A DNA stretch of 10,913 nt from an uncultured Coprococcus sp. (GTDB lineage Bacteria; Bacillota_A; Clostridia; Lachnospirales; Lachnospiraceae), in contig CAAGAB010000025.1 in assembly GCA_900767685.1 (NCBI GenBank), positions 1-10,913 on the forward strand, given 5' to 3'. Position numbers and translations under genes: made by a program. Every line of letters begins with the position of its first letter. Position 1 is the stretch's first letter. This document shows, one piece after another, positions 1 through 7,251 of the stretch. A model generated the notes under the pieces. The model was not told where the DNA came from. It made no database searches and was given only the letters and a program-made list of their open reading frames with translations.

Positions 1-662
1 GTGGACCTATTGGCAAGAGACTCATAGACAGGAAGAAGCTTCTGGACACTGCAGTTGCCGAGGACGACAGTATACTGGTTGAGGATGAGAAGAAACACGA
101 GCGCCATACCAATATGTATGCGGCAGCTGTGTTCCAGCTCATCATAGCCGTAGGAATAGGAACCATCATATCGGAACTTCTCACAAAGACAGGACTTACA
201 TTTCCTATATATATAGGTGCGATGATCGCGGCTGCGGTCATCAGAAATATCGGAGAGTATTCCGGTAAGTTTGATATTTATATGGGTGAGATCAACAATC
301 TCGGTGGTATCTGCCTGTCACTGTTCCTTGGAATGGCGATGATAACCCTGAAGCTGTGGCAGCTTGCAGAGCTTGCACTTCCGCTTATCATACTGCTCTC
401 GGCACAGCTCATACTCATGATATTGTTCACATATTTTGTTGTGTTCAACGTGATGGGCAGGGATTACGATGCGGCGGTTCTGTCCGCCGGAACATGCGGA
501 TTCGGTATGGGAGCAACGCCAAATGCCATGGCGAACATGCAGGCTATATGCGACCGCTATGTTCCTTCGGTCAAGGCATATCTGATAATCCCACTTATAG
601 GAAGTTTATTTGCTGACTTCCTGAACAGCCTGGTAATTACATTTTTCATAAACATACTTTAG
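1..662 (+). CDS. gltS: Sodium/glutamate symporter GltS, C-terminal half (5' end outside window)
   Basis: The reading frame is open from base 3, so the window cuts the gene; 219 residues remain of a family that is usually about 400 long. The product is an inner-membrane carrier importing glutamate with sodium. The visible part begins in the hydrophilic loop between the two halves (GPIGKRLIDRKK, then an acidic stretch rich in D and E) and continues into about five hydrophobic segments. The best marker is the motif CGFGMGATPNAMANMQ, encoded near 496-543, which is the re-entrant-loop signature of the GltS/ESS family. The C-terminus ends in a hydrophobic helix, as expected for a complete 3' end, with a TAG stop at 660-662. 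A small gene follows 15 bases later and probably shares the transcript. Family assignment is strong; glutamate as substrate is inferred from the family. Confidence 0.93.
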   Translation, partial: GPIGKRLIDRKKLLDTAVAEDDSILVEDEKKHERHTNMYAAAVFQLIIAVGIGTIISELLTKTGLTFPIYIGAMIAAAVIRNIGEYSGKFDIYMGEINNLGGICLSLFLGMAMITLKLWQLAELALPLIILLSAQLILMILFTYFVVFNVMGRDYDAAVLSAGTCGFGMGATPNAMANMQAICDRYVPSVKAYLIIPLIGSLFADFLNSLVITFFINIL

Positions 663-677
663 GGGGTATAACCAACT

Positions 678-872
678 ATGAGAAAAAAAAATAAAGAACA
701 GCATAAAGAGCATCGCAGATTCAACATGTCATTTGACAATCTGGCTATTCCTGAGGTGAACACAAAGAGCCATGATGACAATGAGGATAATGTGGGTGAG
801 GATGACTCGTCTGTGACATATGACACGGTGGCGATCCCGGAGATCCACATAAGGAAAAAGAAAGACAAATAG
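678..872 (+). CDS. Small charged protein with two AIPE motifs, function unknown
   Basis: A 64-residue protein I do not recognise. It starts at ATG 678, 11 bases after the GGGGG run at 662-666 that overlaps the gltS stop, so it is probably co-transcribed with gltS. There is no signal peptide or membrane segment. Both ends are basic (KKNKEQHKEHRR at the start, RKKKDK at the end) and the middle (residues 32-44) is strongly acidic. An eight-residue motif occurs twice, DNLAIPEV at 20-27 and DTVAIPEI at 49-56, 29 residues apart. The DNA of the two copies differs mainly at codon third positions, which suggests the protein motif is being kept. It ends six bases before a hairpin terminator, as expected for the last gene of an operon. 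It may be a soluble or peripheral partner of the transporter, but nothing in the sequence proves that. Confidence 0.65.
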   Translation: MRKKNKEQHKEHRRFNMSFDNLAIPEVNTKSHDDNEDNVGEDDSSVTYDTVAIPEIHIRKKKDK

Positions 873-877
873 TGATT

Positions 878-920
878 AAAATCGTCCGGTTGTGTTAGAA
901 TACAGTCGGGCGATTTTGTA
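878..920 (+). terminator. Intrinsic terminator after gltS operon
   Basis: An 11-base arm AAAATCGTCCG at 878-888 pairs with CGGGCGATTTT at 907-917; all positions pair, one as a G-T wobble. The loop is 18 bases, and the right arm ends in a T run followed by GTATT. It lies directly after the stop at 872, where a Rho-independent terminator for the gltS operon is expected. Confidence 0.75.
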
Positions 921-987
921 TTAAGATTATTTTATTATTGACAGGTTAATCGATATTGATGCGAAATTGACTTGTTATTGGATATAT

Positions 988-992
988 GGGGG
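988..992 (+). promoter_or_regulatory. Ribosome binding site fixing the arginase-family start
   Basis: GGGGG lies eight bases before ATG 1001. An in-frame ATG at 986 would overlap this site and has no Shine-Dalgarno sequence of its own, so 1001 is the preferred start. Confidence 0.6.
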
Positions 993-1000
993 TTGTGTAT

Positions 1001-1858
1001 ATGGGTGACAGCAAGGTGAAAAATGAGAATCTGATCCTGGATTTTACTCACGTATATCGTGATGAGGATATAAAGGATATAGATAGATTCAGATACATAG
1101 ATTGCTCTGATATACAAGAGACAGATATGTATTGTTCAAAAAATGCGTATGAAAAAATATGGGGCAGGATAGAGCCGTACGGAATCCAGGGTATACATTA
1201 TATCGATTCGGGAAATTATCATTATATAACGAAGATTATAACAGATCATATAACCGAACCGTTTGGGCTGGTTATGTATGATCATCATACAGACATGCAG
1301 ATACCGATGGTTCCAGAAATGATGAGCTGCGGAGACTGGGCGGGACAGGCTTTGAGTCAGAATAAAAACCTCAGGCAGCTTGTGATAGTGGGACCGCCGG
1401 AGTCAGATATAGAGCAGACTTTGGAAAGTTATAGTGGGAGTCAGAGCGGAAGATTGTTGACATTTTCCGCCGAAGACCTGCATGGTGATCTGCTTGAGAA
1501 TAAGCTGAAACTTATTAGAACAGATCTGCCTCTGTATATATCTATAGACAAAGATGTCCTCGGAACAGAGTACACGGAGACGAACTGGAGTCAGGGGGAT
1601 ATGTCAATTTATGGACTTGAACGCCTGCTCGGTGTCTTTCTTGGCGGTCAGGGTGAAGAAAAAAATTCTGACGCTTGTCGTAATGATGAAAGATATGCCG
1701 GTGATATAAGACATTCAAGAATATTGGGTATTGATATATGCGGAGAGATTCAGACGGATCTTCCGGTGCCAGAGTATCTTGAGGCGGAGGAGAAGAATGA
1801 GAAGGTCAATATCGAGCTGTTTCGGTTTATATCGGAGCATGTGAAGAAATTCAGATAG
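1001..1858 (+). CDS. Arginase/agmatinase/formiminoglutamase-superfamily hydrolase
   Basis: A 285-residue protein, within the usual 280-330 for ureohydrolases, which use two manganese ions to hydrolyse guanidino or formimino groups. Metal-ligand motifs are present in the normal order (numbers from ATG 1001): GNYH at about 71-74 in place of GGDH; DHHTD at 94-98, matching DxHxD; SIDKD at 181-185, matching SxDxD; and DICGE at 245-249, carrying the late acidic residue seen in arginases. An NWSQGDMS stretch follows the DxD motif where the family has its GG(L/M)S segment. The first motif and the general sequence are divergent, so arginine, agmatine, formiminoglutamate or another guanidino compound cannot be chosen from sequence. 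No polyamine, arginine or histidine gene lies nearby. It is flanked by a terminator upstream and a 99-base gap downstream, so it is probably transcribed alone. An upstream in-frame ATG at 986 would add five residues. Confidence 0.82.
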   Translation: MGDSKVKNENLILDFTHVYRDEDIKDIDRFRYIDCSDIQETDMYCSKNAYEKIWGRIEPYGIQGIHYIDSGNYHYITKIITDHITEPFGLVMYDHHTDMQIPMVPEMMSCGDWAGQALSQNKNLRQLVIVGPPESDIEQTLESYSGSQSGRLLTFSAEDLHGDLLENKLKLIRTDLPLYISIDKDVLGTEYTETNWSQGDMSIYGLERLLGVFLGGQGEEKNSDACRNDERYAGDIRHSRILGIDICGEIQTDLPVPEYLEAEEKNEKVNIELFRFISEHVKKFR

Positions 1859-1957
1859 TATTAGACGTCACCGTTGTATACAATTATGAGTTCGATTAGG
1901 AAAATGTGGATATTGGGAAACTAACAACGCGAAAATTAGAAAGTGTAAGGTGAAAAT

Positions 1958-2632
1958 ATGGAAGAGATTCAAAAGCAGCTGTTTGAACTACAGGATATGG
2001 CATACAGAGATTTTCACAGCAGGCTTATGCCAGACATCGACAAGGAGACGGTTATAGGCATAAGAGTTCCTGTACTCAGAAAATATGCGAAGAGCATAGC
2101 TGGAACAGAACTGGCAGAAAAGTTTATAAAAGAACTTCCACACTGTTATTACGAGGAAAATAATCTCCACATGATGCTCATAACCGGGATAAAGGATTAT
2201 GACAGATGTATTTCGGAGATAGAAAGATTTCTTCCATATATAGATAACTGGGCGACATGTGATTTCCCTGCGCCGAAGTGTTTTGAAAATCACAAGGAAG
2301 AATTGCTGCCGGTCATCAAGCGCTGGATCGCCTCAAGCGAGACCTATACTATACGGTATGGAATAGGAATGCTCATGAGGCTTTATCTGGATGCTGATTT
2401 TGACCCTGAGTATGTGCGGATTGTGGCAGAAGTTAAGTCTGATGAGTATTATGTCAACATGATGATAGCATGGTACATGGCGACAGCACTGGCAAAGCAG
2501 TGGGATGCGGTCATTCCGTACATAGAAGAGCACCGCATGTCCGACTGGGTTCACAGAAAGACGATACAGAAGGCGATGGAGAGTTACCGCATAACGGACG
2601 AGCAGAAGAGATATCTTAAGGGATACAGATAA
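1958..2632 (+). CDS. alkD: AlkD-like DNA alkylation repair protein (HEAT-repeat DNA glycosylase)
   Basis: A 224-residue, largely helical protein of the AlkD family (DNA_alkylation PF08713). These enzymes excise N3- and N7-alkylated purines without flipping the base out of the helix. The N-terminal GIRVPVLRKYAK stretch (34-45) is typical of the family. Residues matching the catalytic set of Bacillus cereus AlkD (W109, D113, R148, W187) appear as W98, D102, R133 and W172. The W-xxx-D spacing is kept, and so is the 39-residue step between the Arg and the second Trp, so the enzyme is probably active. A WVHRKTIQKAM segment near 197-207 is the usual late HEAT-helix motif. ATG 1958 follows TAAGGTGA at 1946-1953. 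The next gene begins 35 bases after the stop and is also an alkylation-repair gene, so the two probably form an operon. No regulator such as Ada is visible. Confidence 0.88.
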   Translation: MEEIQKQLFELQDMAYRDFHSRLMPDIDKETVIGIRVPVLRKYAKSIAGTELAEKFIKELPHCYYEENNLHMMLITGIKDYDRCISEIERFLPYIDNWATCDFPAPKCFENHKEELLPVIKRWIASSETYTIRYGIGMLMRLYLDADFDPEYVRIVAEVKSDEYYVNMMIAWYMATALAKQWDAVIPYIEEHRMSDWVHRKTIQKAMESYRITDEQKRYLKGYR

Positions 2633-2652
2633 TTACATAATTGAAACACAAG

Positions 2653-2659
2653 AAAGGGA
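2653..2659 (+). promoter_or_regulatory. Ribosome binding site fixing the YjbR-MGMT start
   Basis: AAAGGGA sits eight bases before ATG 2668. An in-frame TTG at 2641 would add nine residues but lies upstream of this site and has no ribosome binding site of its own. Confidence 0.6.
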
Positions 2660-2667
2660 AAATATAC

Positions 2668-3303
2668 ATGACGACAAGAGAGGAAGTACTGGCATATGGT
2701 CTCTCATTTCCTGATACATATCAGGAGGCTCCATTTCACGACCAGAACTGGCAGCTTGTGAGAGTCAAGGGAAGTAAGAAAGCATTTCTATGGACTTATG
2801 AGAGGAATGGATATATTAATCTGAACGTTAAAGCTGATTCAGAGTCGCTGGATTTCTGGAGGCAGGCATTTGAATCGGTTATACCGGGATGGCACCAGAA
2901 CAAGGAGCACTGGAACACCATCATACTTGATGGAAGCGTGCCCGATGATGCGGTGAAGCAAATGATAGCGGAGAGCTATGACATAGTTACATACAGCCCG
3001 ACAAAGAGAATTTATGATGCAGTAAAGAAGATTCCGAAGGGCTGTGTTGCCACTTACGGTCAGGTGGCGGAGATGGCAGGCGACAAAAAGATGGCCAGAG
3101 CCGTAGGCAATGCACTCCATAAGAACCCTGATCCTGAGAATATACCGTGTTACCGTGTGGTGAATTCCAAGGGCGAGCTGGCGGGTGCGTTTGCATTCGG
3201 CGGGGCAGATGTCCAAGCAGAACGGCTCAGAGCGGACGGCATAGAGGTCGAAAATGGCCGTGTAGACCTAAAAAAATATGAAATGAAAAATATGGATGTA
3301 TAA
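2668..3303 (+). CDS. YjbR/MmcQ domain fused to MGMT-type alkyltransferase domain, with PCYR active site
   Basis: A 211-residue two-domain protein. Residues 1-105 resemble the YjbR/MmcQ (DUF419) fold: an N-terminal helix with LSFPDTYQEAPF, then strands around WTYERNGYINLNVKAD. Residues 110-205 are the DNA-binding and active-site domain of O6-methylguanine-DNA methyltransferase. GCVATYGQVAEMAG (125-138) is the recognition-helix region, R144 in ARAVGNAL matches the arginine finger, and NPDPENIPCYRVV (153-165) holds the acceptor cysteine C161. The usual motif is PCHR; here the histidine of the Cys-His-Glu relay is Y162, and the partner glutamate position appears to be D190. Alkyltransferase-like proteins replace the Cys with Trp, which is not the case here. 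So it could be a suicidal methyltransferase with altered chemistry or a damage sensor. Its position right behind alkD supports a role in alkylation damage. The full MGMT N-terminal domain is absent; the YjbR domain takes its place. Confidence 0.85.
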   Translation: MTTREEVLAYGLSFPDTYQEAPFHDQNWQLVRVKGSKKAFLWTYERNGYINLNVKADSESLDFWRQAFESVIPGWHQNKEHWNTIILDGSVPDDAVKQMIAESYDIVTYSPTKRIYDAVKKIPKGCVATYGQVAEMAGDKKMARAVGNALHKNPDPENIPCYRVVNSKGELAGAFAFGGADVQAERLRADGIEVENGRVDLKKYEMKNMDV

Positions 3304-3308
3304 AGCTA

Positions 3309-3336
3309 TTGCGCATAGAACTCATCGTGTTATAAT
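3309..3336 (+). promoter_or_regulatory. Likely sigma-A promoter of feoB (extended -10)
   Basis: A perfect TATAAT at 3331-3336 is preceded by TGT at 3328-3330, giving an extended -10 element. A weak -35 (TTGCGC, 3309-3314) lies 16 bases upstream. Transcription would start near 3343, giving a leader of about 105 bases. The leader contains AATAGAC twice (3351-3357 and 3361-3367) at exactly 10-base spacing, on one face of the helix. I did not find a convincing Fur box. Confidence 0.6.
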
Positions 3337-3447
3337 TGAGAAAAAATATCAATAGACATAAATAGACGGCATTCGACAGACGATTTTGTGGTACTGAAAG
3401 ACTGCGTGGATGAATCTGGACGAATGATGAAAGAAGGATAATCAATT

Positions 3448-5784
3448 ATGACACTGAGAGATTTGAAGGTAGGACAGAGTGCCAGAATAAAGACAGTTGG
3501 CGGTGAAGGAGAGCTAAGACAGCATTTCCTTGACATGGGTGTTATACCCGGTGCGGAGCTCACCCTTGTGAAGCTTGCCCCGATGGGCGATCCTATGGAG
3601 TTTCAGATCCATGGATATGAACTTACACTCAGACTGGCTGATGCAGAGCAGATAGATGCAGAGCAGATAGAGACAAGGTCCAGAGCACACACCAGGGTTG
3701 AGACCATAGAGGAGAAGGCGCATCCCGGACTTGGCGAGGAAGGAAAATATCACGTCAAAGGGGACGGTGATCCGCTTCCGGAAGGAACAAGACTTACATT
3801 TGCTCTGGTTGGCAATCAGAACTGTGGAAAGACGACTCTGTTCAATCAGCTTACCGGATCAAATCAGCATATAGGCAATTTTCCCGGAGTAACTGTCGAC
3901 AGAAAGGATGGTCCGATAAGGGGCAGGGAGAATACCTCCGTGACGGATCTTCCCGGAATATATTCGATGTCGCCTTATAGCAGCGAGGAGATCGTGTCCA
4001 GAAACTTTGTGCTTGATGATCACCCAAAGGCTATCATCAATATAGTAGACGCTACTAATATAGAGCGAAATATGTATCTCACAATGCAGCTTCTCGAGAT
4101 GGAGATACCTGTCGTCGTTGCACTCAACATGATGGATGAGGTCACAGGCAATTCAGGCTCCATAGATGTAAATGGGATGGAGGCAATGCTTGGAACCCCG
4201 GTTGTACCCATATCTGCGGCAAAGAACGAGGGCGTGGATGAGCTTGTAAGACACGCTATACATATAGCCAAGTATCAGGAAAAGCCTGGAAGACAGGACT
4301 TCTGTGATGAGAATGAGTTTGGCGGAGCAGTACATAGATGTATACATGCGGTGGCGCATCTCATAGAGGATCATGTAAAGGCAGCAGATCTGCCACTTAG
4401 ATTCGCTGCAACCAAGATCATAGAGGGAGATCATCTCATACTTGAAAGGCTTGGACTTGACGAGAACGAGAAAGAGACGATAGAGCATCTTATAATCCAG
4501 ATGGAAAAAGAGAGAGGACTTGACAGAAGTGCAGCCATAGCTGATATGAGATTTAATTTCATAGAAAAGGTATGTGAAAACTGCGTAGTTAAGCCGAAGG
4601 AGAGCAAGGAGAGGATCAGAAGCGAGAAGATAGATCGTATCCTCACCGGAAAGTATACAGCAATTCCGTGCTTTATCGGTATCATGCTGGCGGTATTCTA
4701 TCTTACATTTAACGTGATCGGAGCTGGACTTCAGAAACTTTTAGAGATGGGGATAGATGCACTTACGGTTCAGGTGGGAAAGCTTCTCACTGCAGCAAAT
4801 GTAAATGTGGTGGTCAAGAGCTTGGTTATGGATGGAATATTTGCAGGAGTGGGAAGTGTGCTCAGCTTTCTCCCAATAATTGTTACCCTGTTCTTCTTCC
4901 TGTCACTTATGGAGGACAGTGGATACATCGCCAGAGTCGCATTTGTCATGGATAAGCTGCTAAGGAAGATCGGACTTTCCGGCAAGAGCATAGTTCCGAT
5001 GCTGATAGGCTTTGGCTGTACGGTTCCGGCCGTTATGGCAACCAGGACACTCCCGAGTGAGAGAGACCGAAAGATGACGATTCTGCTCACTCCATACATG
5101 AGCTGTTCGGCTAAGCTTCCTATATATGCGTTCTTTGTAAGCGCATTCTTCCCTGGAAAGGGCGGTCTTATTATGGCAGGGCTTTATTTTCTTGGAATTG
5201 CGATAGGAATAATTGTGGCTATGATTTATCGGAGCTCATTGTTTAAGGGCAATGCGGTTCCTTTTGTCATGGAGCTTCCAAATTACAGACTTCCGGGTGC
5301 GAAGAACGTAGGTCAGCTCCTGTGGGAGAAGGCAAAGGACTTTCTTCAGAAGGCGTTCACAGTTATATTTCTTGCAACTATATGTATCTGGTTCCTTCAG
5401 AGCTTTGATATGCACCTCAATATGGTGAAAGACTCGCAAGGCAGCATACTTGCTGCGATAGCCGGACTTTTGGTACCGATATTTAAGCCGCTTGGACTTG
5501 GCGACTGGAGAATATGTACGTCGCTCATAAGCGGTATCATGGCGAAGGAGAGCGTGGTATCCACACTCGAGATATTGTTTAACGGATCAGTGACCGCAGC
5601 CATCACAACCAGGGCTGCAGCATCGCTGCTCGTATTCAGTCTGCTTTACTCGCCTTGTATAGCAGCCATTGCCTCCATCAAGAGAGAGATGGGGCATCGC
5701 TGGGCTGTCATGGTAGTGATCTGGCAGTGCGTTGTGGCGTGGATTGCAGCATTTGTGGTGTATATGATAGGGGGAATCCTGTGA
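3448..5784 (+). CDS. feoB: Ferrous iron transporter FeoB with N-terminal FeoA domain
   Basis: A 778-residue fusion that imports Fe(II) across the cytoplasmic membrane. Residues 1-75 are FeoA, an SH3-like domain (LKVGQSARIKTV, then LDMGVIPGAELTLVK). A linker (about 76-112) leads to the FeoB G domain: G1 GNQNCGKT at 122-129, a G2 Thr in GVTV near 149, G3 DLPG at 167-170, G4 NMMD at 227-230, and G5 SAA near 256. A helical GDI-like region follows. The membrane part from about 404 contains both gate domains: SGYIARVAFVMDKLLRKIGL with GCTVP and SCSAKLP, then the C-terminal gate with YSPCIAAIASIKREMG. Cysteines C524, C553 and C737 sit in the conserved gate motifs. FeoA is a separate gene in enterobacteria; fusion is known in other lineages. 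No FeoC is present. The start has a good AAGGA at 3434-3438. The gene appears intact and stands as its own transcription unit. Confidence 0.96.
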   Translation: MTLRDLKVGQSARIKTVGGEGELRQHFLDMGVIPGAELTLVKLAPMGDPMEFQIHGYELTLRLADAEQIDAEQIETRSRAHTRVETIEEKAHPGLGEEGKYHVKGDGDPLPEGTRLTFALVGNQNCGKTTLFNQLTGSNQHIGNFPGVTVDRKDGPIRGRENTSVTDLPGIYSMSPYSSEEIVSRNFVLDDHPKAIINIVDATNIERNMYLTMQLLEMEIPVVVALNMMDEVTGNSGSIDVNGMEAMLGTPVVPISAAKNEGVDELVRHAIHIAKYQEKPGRQDFCDENEFGGAVHRCIHAVAHLIEDHVKAADLPLRFAATKIIEGDHLILERLGLDENEKETIEHLIIQMEKERGLDRSAAIADMRFNFIEKVCENCVVKPKESKERIRSEKIDRILTGKYTAIPCFIGIMLAVFYLTFNVIGAGLQKLLEMGIDALTVQVGKLLTAANVNVVVKSLVMDGIFAGVGSVLSFLPIIVTLFFFLSLMEDSGYIARVAFVMDKLLRKIGLSGKSIVPMLIGFGCTVPAVMATRTLPSERDRKMTILLTPYMSCSAKLPIYAFFVSAFFPGKGGLIMAGLYFLGIAIGIIVAMIYRSSLFKGNAVPFVMELPNYRLPGAKNVGQLLWEKAKDFLQKAFTVIFLATICIWFLQSFDMHLNMVKDSQGSILAAIAGLLVPIFKPLGLGDWRICTSLISGIMAKESVVSTLEILFNGSVTAAITTRAAASLLVFSLLYSPCIAAIASIKREMGHRWAVMVVIWQCVVAWIAAFVVYMIGGIL
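3640..3669 (+). repeat. Perfect 15-bp tandem duplication inside feoB
   Basis: GATGCAGAGCAGATA occurs twice head to tail (3640-3654 and 3655-3669), encoding DAEQI-DAEQI at residues 66-75, where the FeoA domain meets the linker. Because 15 is a multiple of three, the frame is kept and the linker is lengthened by five residues per unit. Confidence 0.9.
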
Positions 5785-5801
5785 TAAAAGCCTAGCGTAT
5801 G

Positions 5802-5855
5802 ACTGGTCTGATACATTCTGGAATACGTCTGGTATTAGTGTATTATCACACCAGT
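5802..5855. terminator. Imperfect inverted repeat between convergent feoB and MATE genes
   Basis: ACTGGTCTGA (5802-5811) and TCACACCAGT (5846-5855) are complementary except at one position. Inside them ATACAT pairs with GTGTAT, and AATAC pairs with GTATT around a five-base loop. The whole 54-base segment can fold into an interrupted hairpin. It spans the 61-base gap between the two convergent stops and runs into the MATE 3' end. T-runs are weak on both sides (TTCTT on the plus strand; CTTTTA only about 15 bases later on the minus strand), so a shared terminator is likely but not textbook. Confidence 0.4.
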
Positions 5856-7150
5856 TTCTTCTCCGTCCACTTTCCGCTTCGCCAGCGCAGGACCATACCA
5901 ACTGCGCGCACACATTCGTCACAGGTAAGGCCTATGTAGGCGCCGGTTGCAAGAAGCCCAAGGTGCAGGCCAAACATCCATGTACCGCCGACAGCACACA
6001 CGTACATAAAGACCGCTGCTATGACAGCCGGGAATACCGCATCTCCGCTGGTCTTCAGAGCCTGGCCGTATACAAGGTTTGTAACTCTGCCGACTTCGAG
6101 GATGATGTCGATTGCAAGAAGCCTTGTGACAATATGAACCATGTCCGGGTTGTCGGTGAACAGTCTCATGGTCCATGGGGCTGTGACAGCAAATAAAGTT
6201 TCAAGACAGGTCGCCACGATCACACCGATGATGGCGGCCTTTTTGGTATCTCTTTTACATGCCTCTATATCACCGGAACCGATATGCCATCCTGTCATGA
6301 TGGCATTTGCCTGGGCAAGTGCTGAGCCGACGCAGTAGGAGAAGTTGCTTATCTGGGCTGCGTAGGATCGTGCCGTGACATTTATTCCGTCAGTATCCAT
6401 CTGGTTCAGGAACTTGACCACCAGCATCATGGCGACATTGTACAGAACGGATTCGAATGCAGATGGCAGTCCGACCTTGATGATCTGTGAAAGGACAGTT
6501 CTGTTAGATAGCCTTTCGGGGTTTTTCCCTGCTTTTACAAGGGTGCAGGAGAAAAAGATAACAATTGCAAGGTTGATAACCTTGGATATGACTGTCGCTG
6601 TAGCGACACCCTGCACTCCTTTATGCAGCGAAAAGAGAAAAACTGCATTTAAGGCGAAGTTTACAAGGTTGCCGATTATGGTAGCGATGAGAGGCTGCTT
6701 TGTATGTCCAAATGCCCTGAGGTAGCTTGCAAATATTGGAATCAGTGCGTTCAGAAAGCAGCCTCCGCCTACGATCTCAAGATAGCTCATGGCAGGTTCC
6801 CTGAGATTTCCGGCTATTCCAATCAGATCAAGAATGCTGCCGGAGAAGACGAACAGGAATATGGACATTCCCACGCCTATGACTGAATTAAATATAAGAC
6901 CAAGCTGGCGAGCCTGATAGGCGATGCCAGGCCTGCCTGCGCCTATGTTCTGAGTCATGACAGTCATCATTCCTGATGATATGATGGAGAACATGATGAT
7001 AAACATGCCTATGTAGCTGTTGGCGGTTCCGACAGCACCCACGGCATAGTCGCCAACTGATGAGAGCATAAGTGTGTCCACCATGCCGGACAGCATATAG
7101 AATAGTGTTTCAAAACATATAGGTATAAAAAGTGCGGATAATTTCTTCAT
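5846..7150 (-). CDS. MATE-family multidrug/metabolite exporter
   Basis: A 434-residue integral membrane protein with about twelve hydrophobic segments, matching the MATE family (440-460 is typical), which exports organic cations or metabolites using a Na+ or H+ gradient. The first half shows the family pattern at its N-terminus: a TM1 region with PICFETLFYMLSGMVDTLML, then VGDYAVGAVGTANSY and a GAGRPGIAYQARQLG loop. The second half repeats the fold from about residue 220 (VGLPSAFESVLYNVAMMLVVKFLNQMDTDGINVTARSYAAQ). The start at 7150 has AAAGGAG on the minus strand at 7161-7167, ten bases upstream. The N-terminus is short and begins almost in TM1, which is acceptable for the family. It is divergent from an AraC-type regulator that may control it. 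Substrate cannot be read from sequence. Confidence 0.92.
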   Translation of the reverse strand: MKKLSALFIPICFETLFYMLSGMVDTLMLSSVGDYAVGAVGTANSYIGMFIIMFSIISSGMMTVMTQNIGAGRPGIAYQARQLGLIFNSVIGVGMSIFLFVFSGSILDLIGIAGNLREPAMSYLEIVGGGCFLNALIPIFASYLRAFGHTKQPLIATIIGNLVNFALNAVFLFSLHKGVQGVATATVISKVINLAIVIFFSCTLVKAGKNPERLSNRTVLSQIIKVGLPSAFESVLYNVAMMLVVKFLNQMDTDGINVTARSYAAQISNFSYCVGSALAQANAIMTGWHIGSGDIEACKRDTKKAAIIGVIVATCLETLFAVTAPWTMRLFTDNPDMVHIVTRLLAIDIILEVGRVTNLVYGQALKTSGDAVFPAVIAAVFMYVCAVGGTWMFGLHLGLLATGAYIGLTCDECVRAVGMVLRWRSGKWTEKKLV

Positions 7151-7251
7151 ATAATAAGTACTCCTTTGGTGATGGGTATAAAATCATGAACTATAACTAA
7201 ATTGTATAATATCGCATTGATGCTGCGTGAATCTTGTACTATTTCAATTAA

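Noticed and set aside
938..966. Perfect TTGACA at 938-943 as a promoter for the arginase-family gene
   Set aside because: At 16-18 base spacing no sequence resembles TATAAT (GCGAAA at 17). A second TTGACT at 967 also lacks a -10 element.
1874..1883. Perfect palindrome TTGTATACAA upstream of alkD as an operator
   Set aside because: Ten-base AT-rich palindromes are expected by chance; it has no clear placement relative to a promoter.
2839..3216. Long minus-strand frame opposite the YjbR-MGMT gene
   Set aside because: The plus-strand protein has clear family motifs; the opposite translation is rich in Cys, His and Arg without domain logic and is a coding shadow.
3331..3350. Fur box at the feoB promoter
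   Set aside because: The sequence after TATAAT is AT-rich but does not show the paired GATAAT-type arms expected of a Fur site.
5963..6886. Several plus-strand frames inside the MATE gene
   Set aside because: They lie opposite a convincing 434-residue transporter, lack ribosome binding sites and show no recognisable features.
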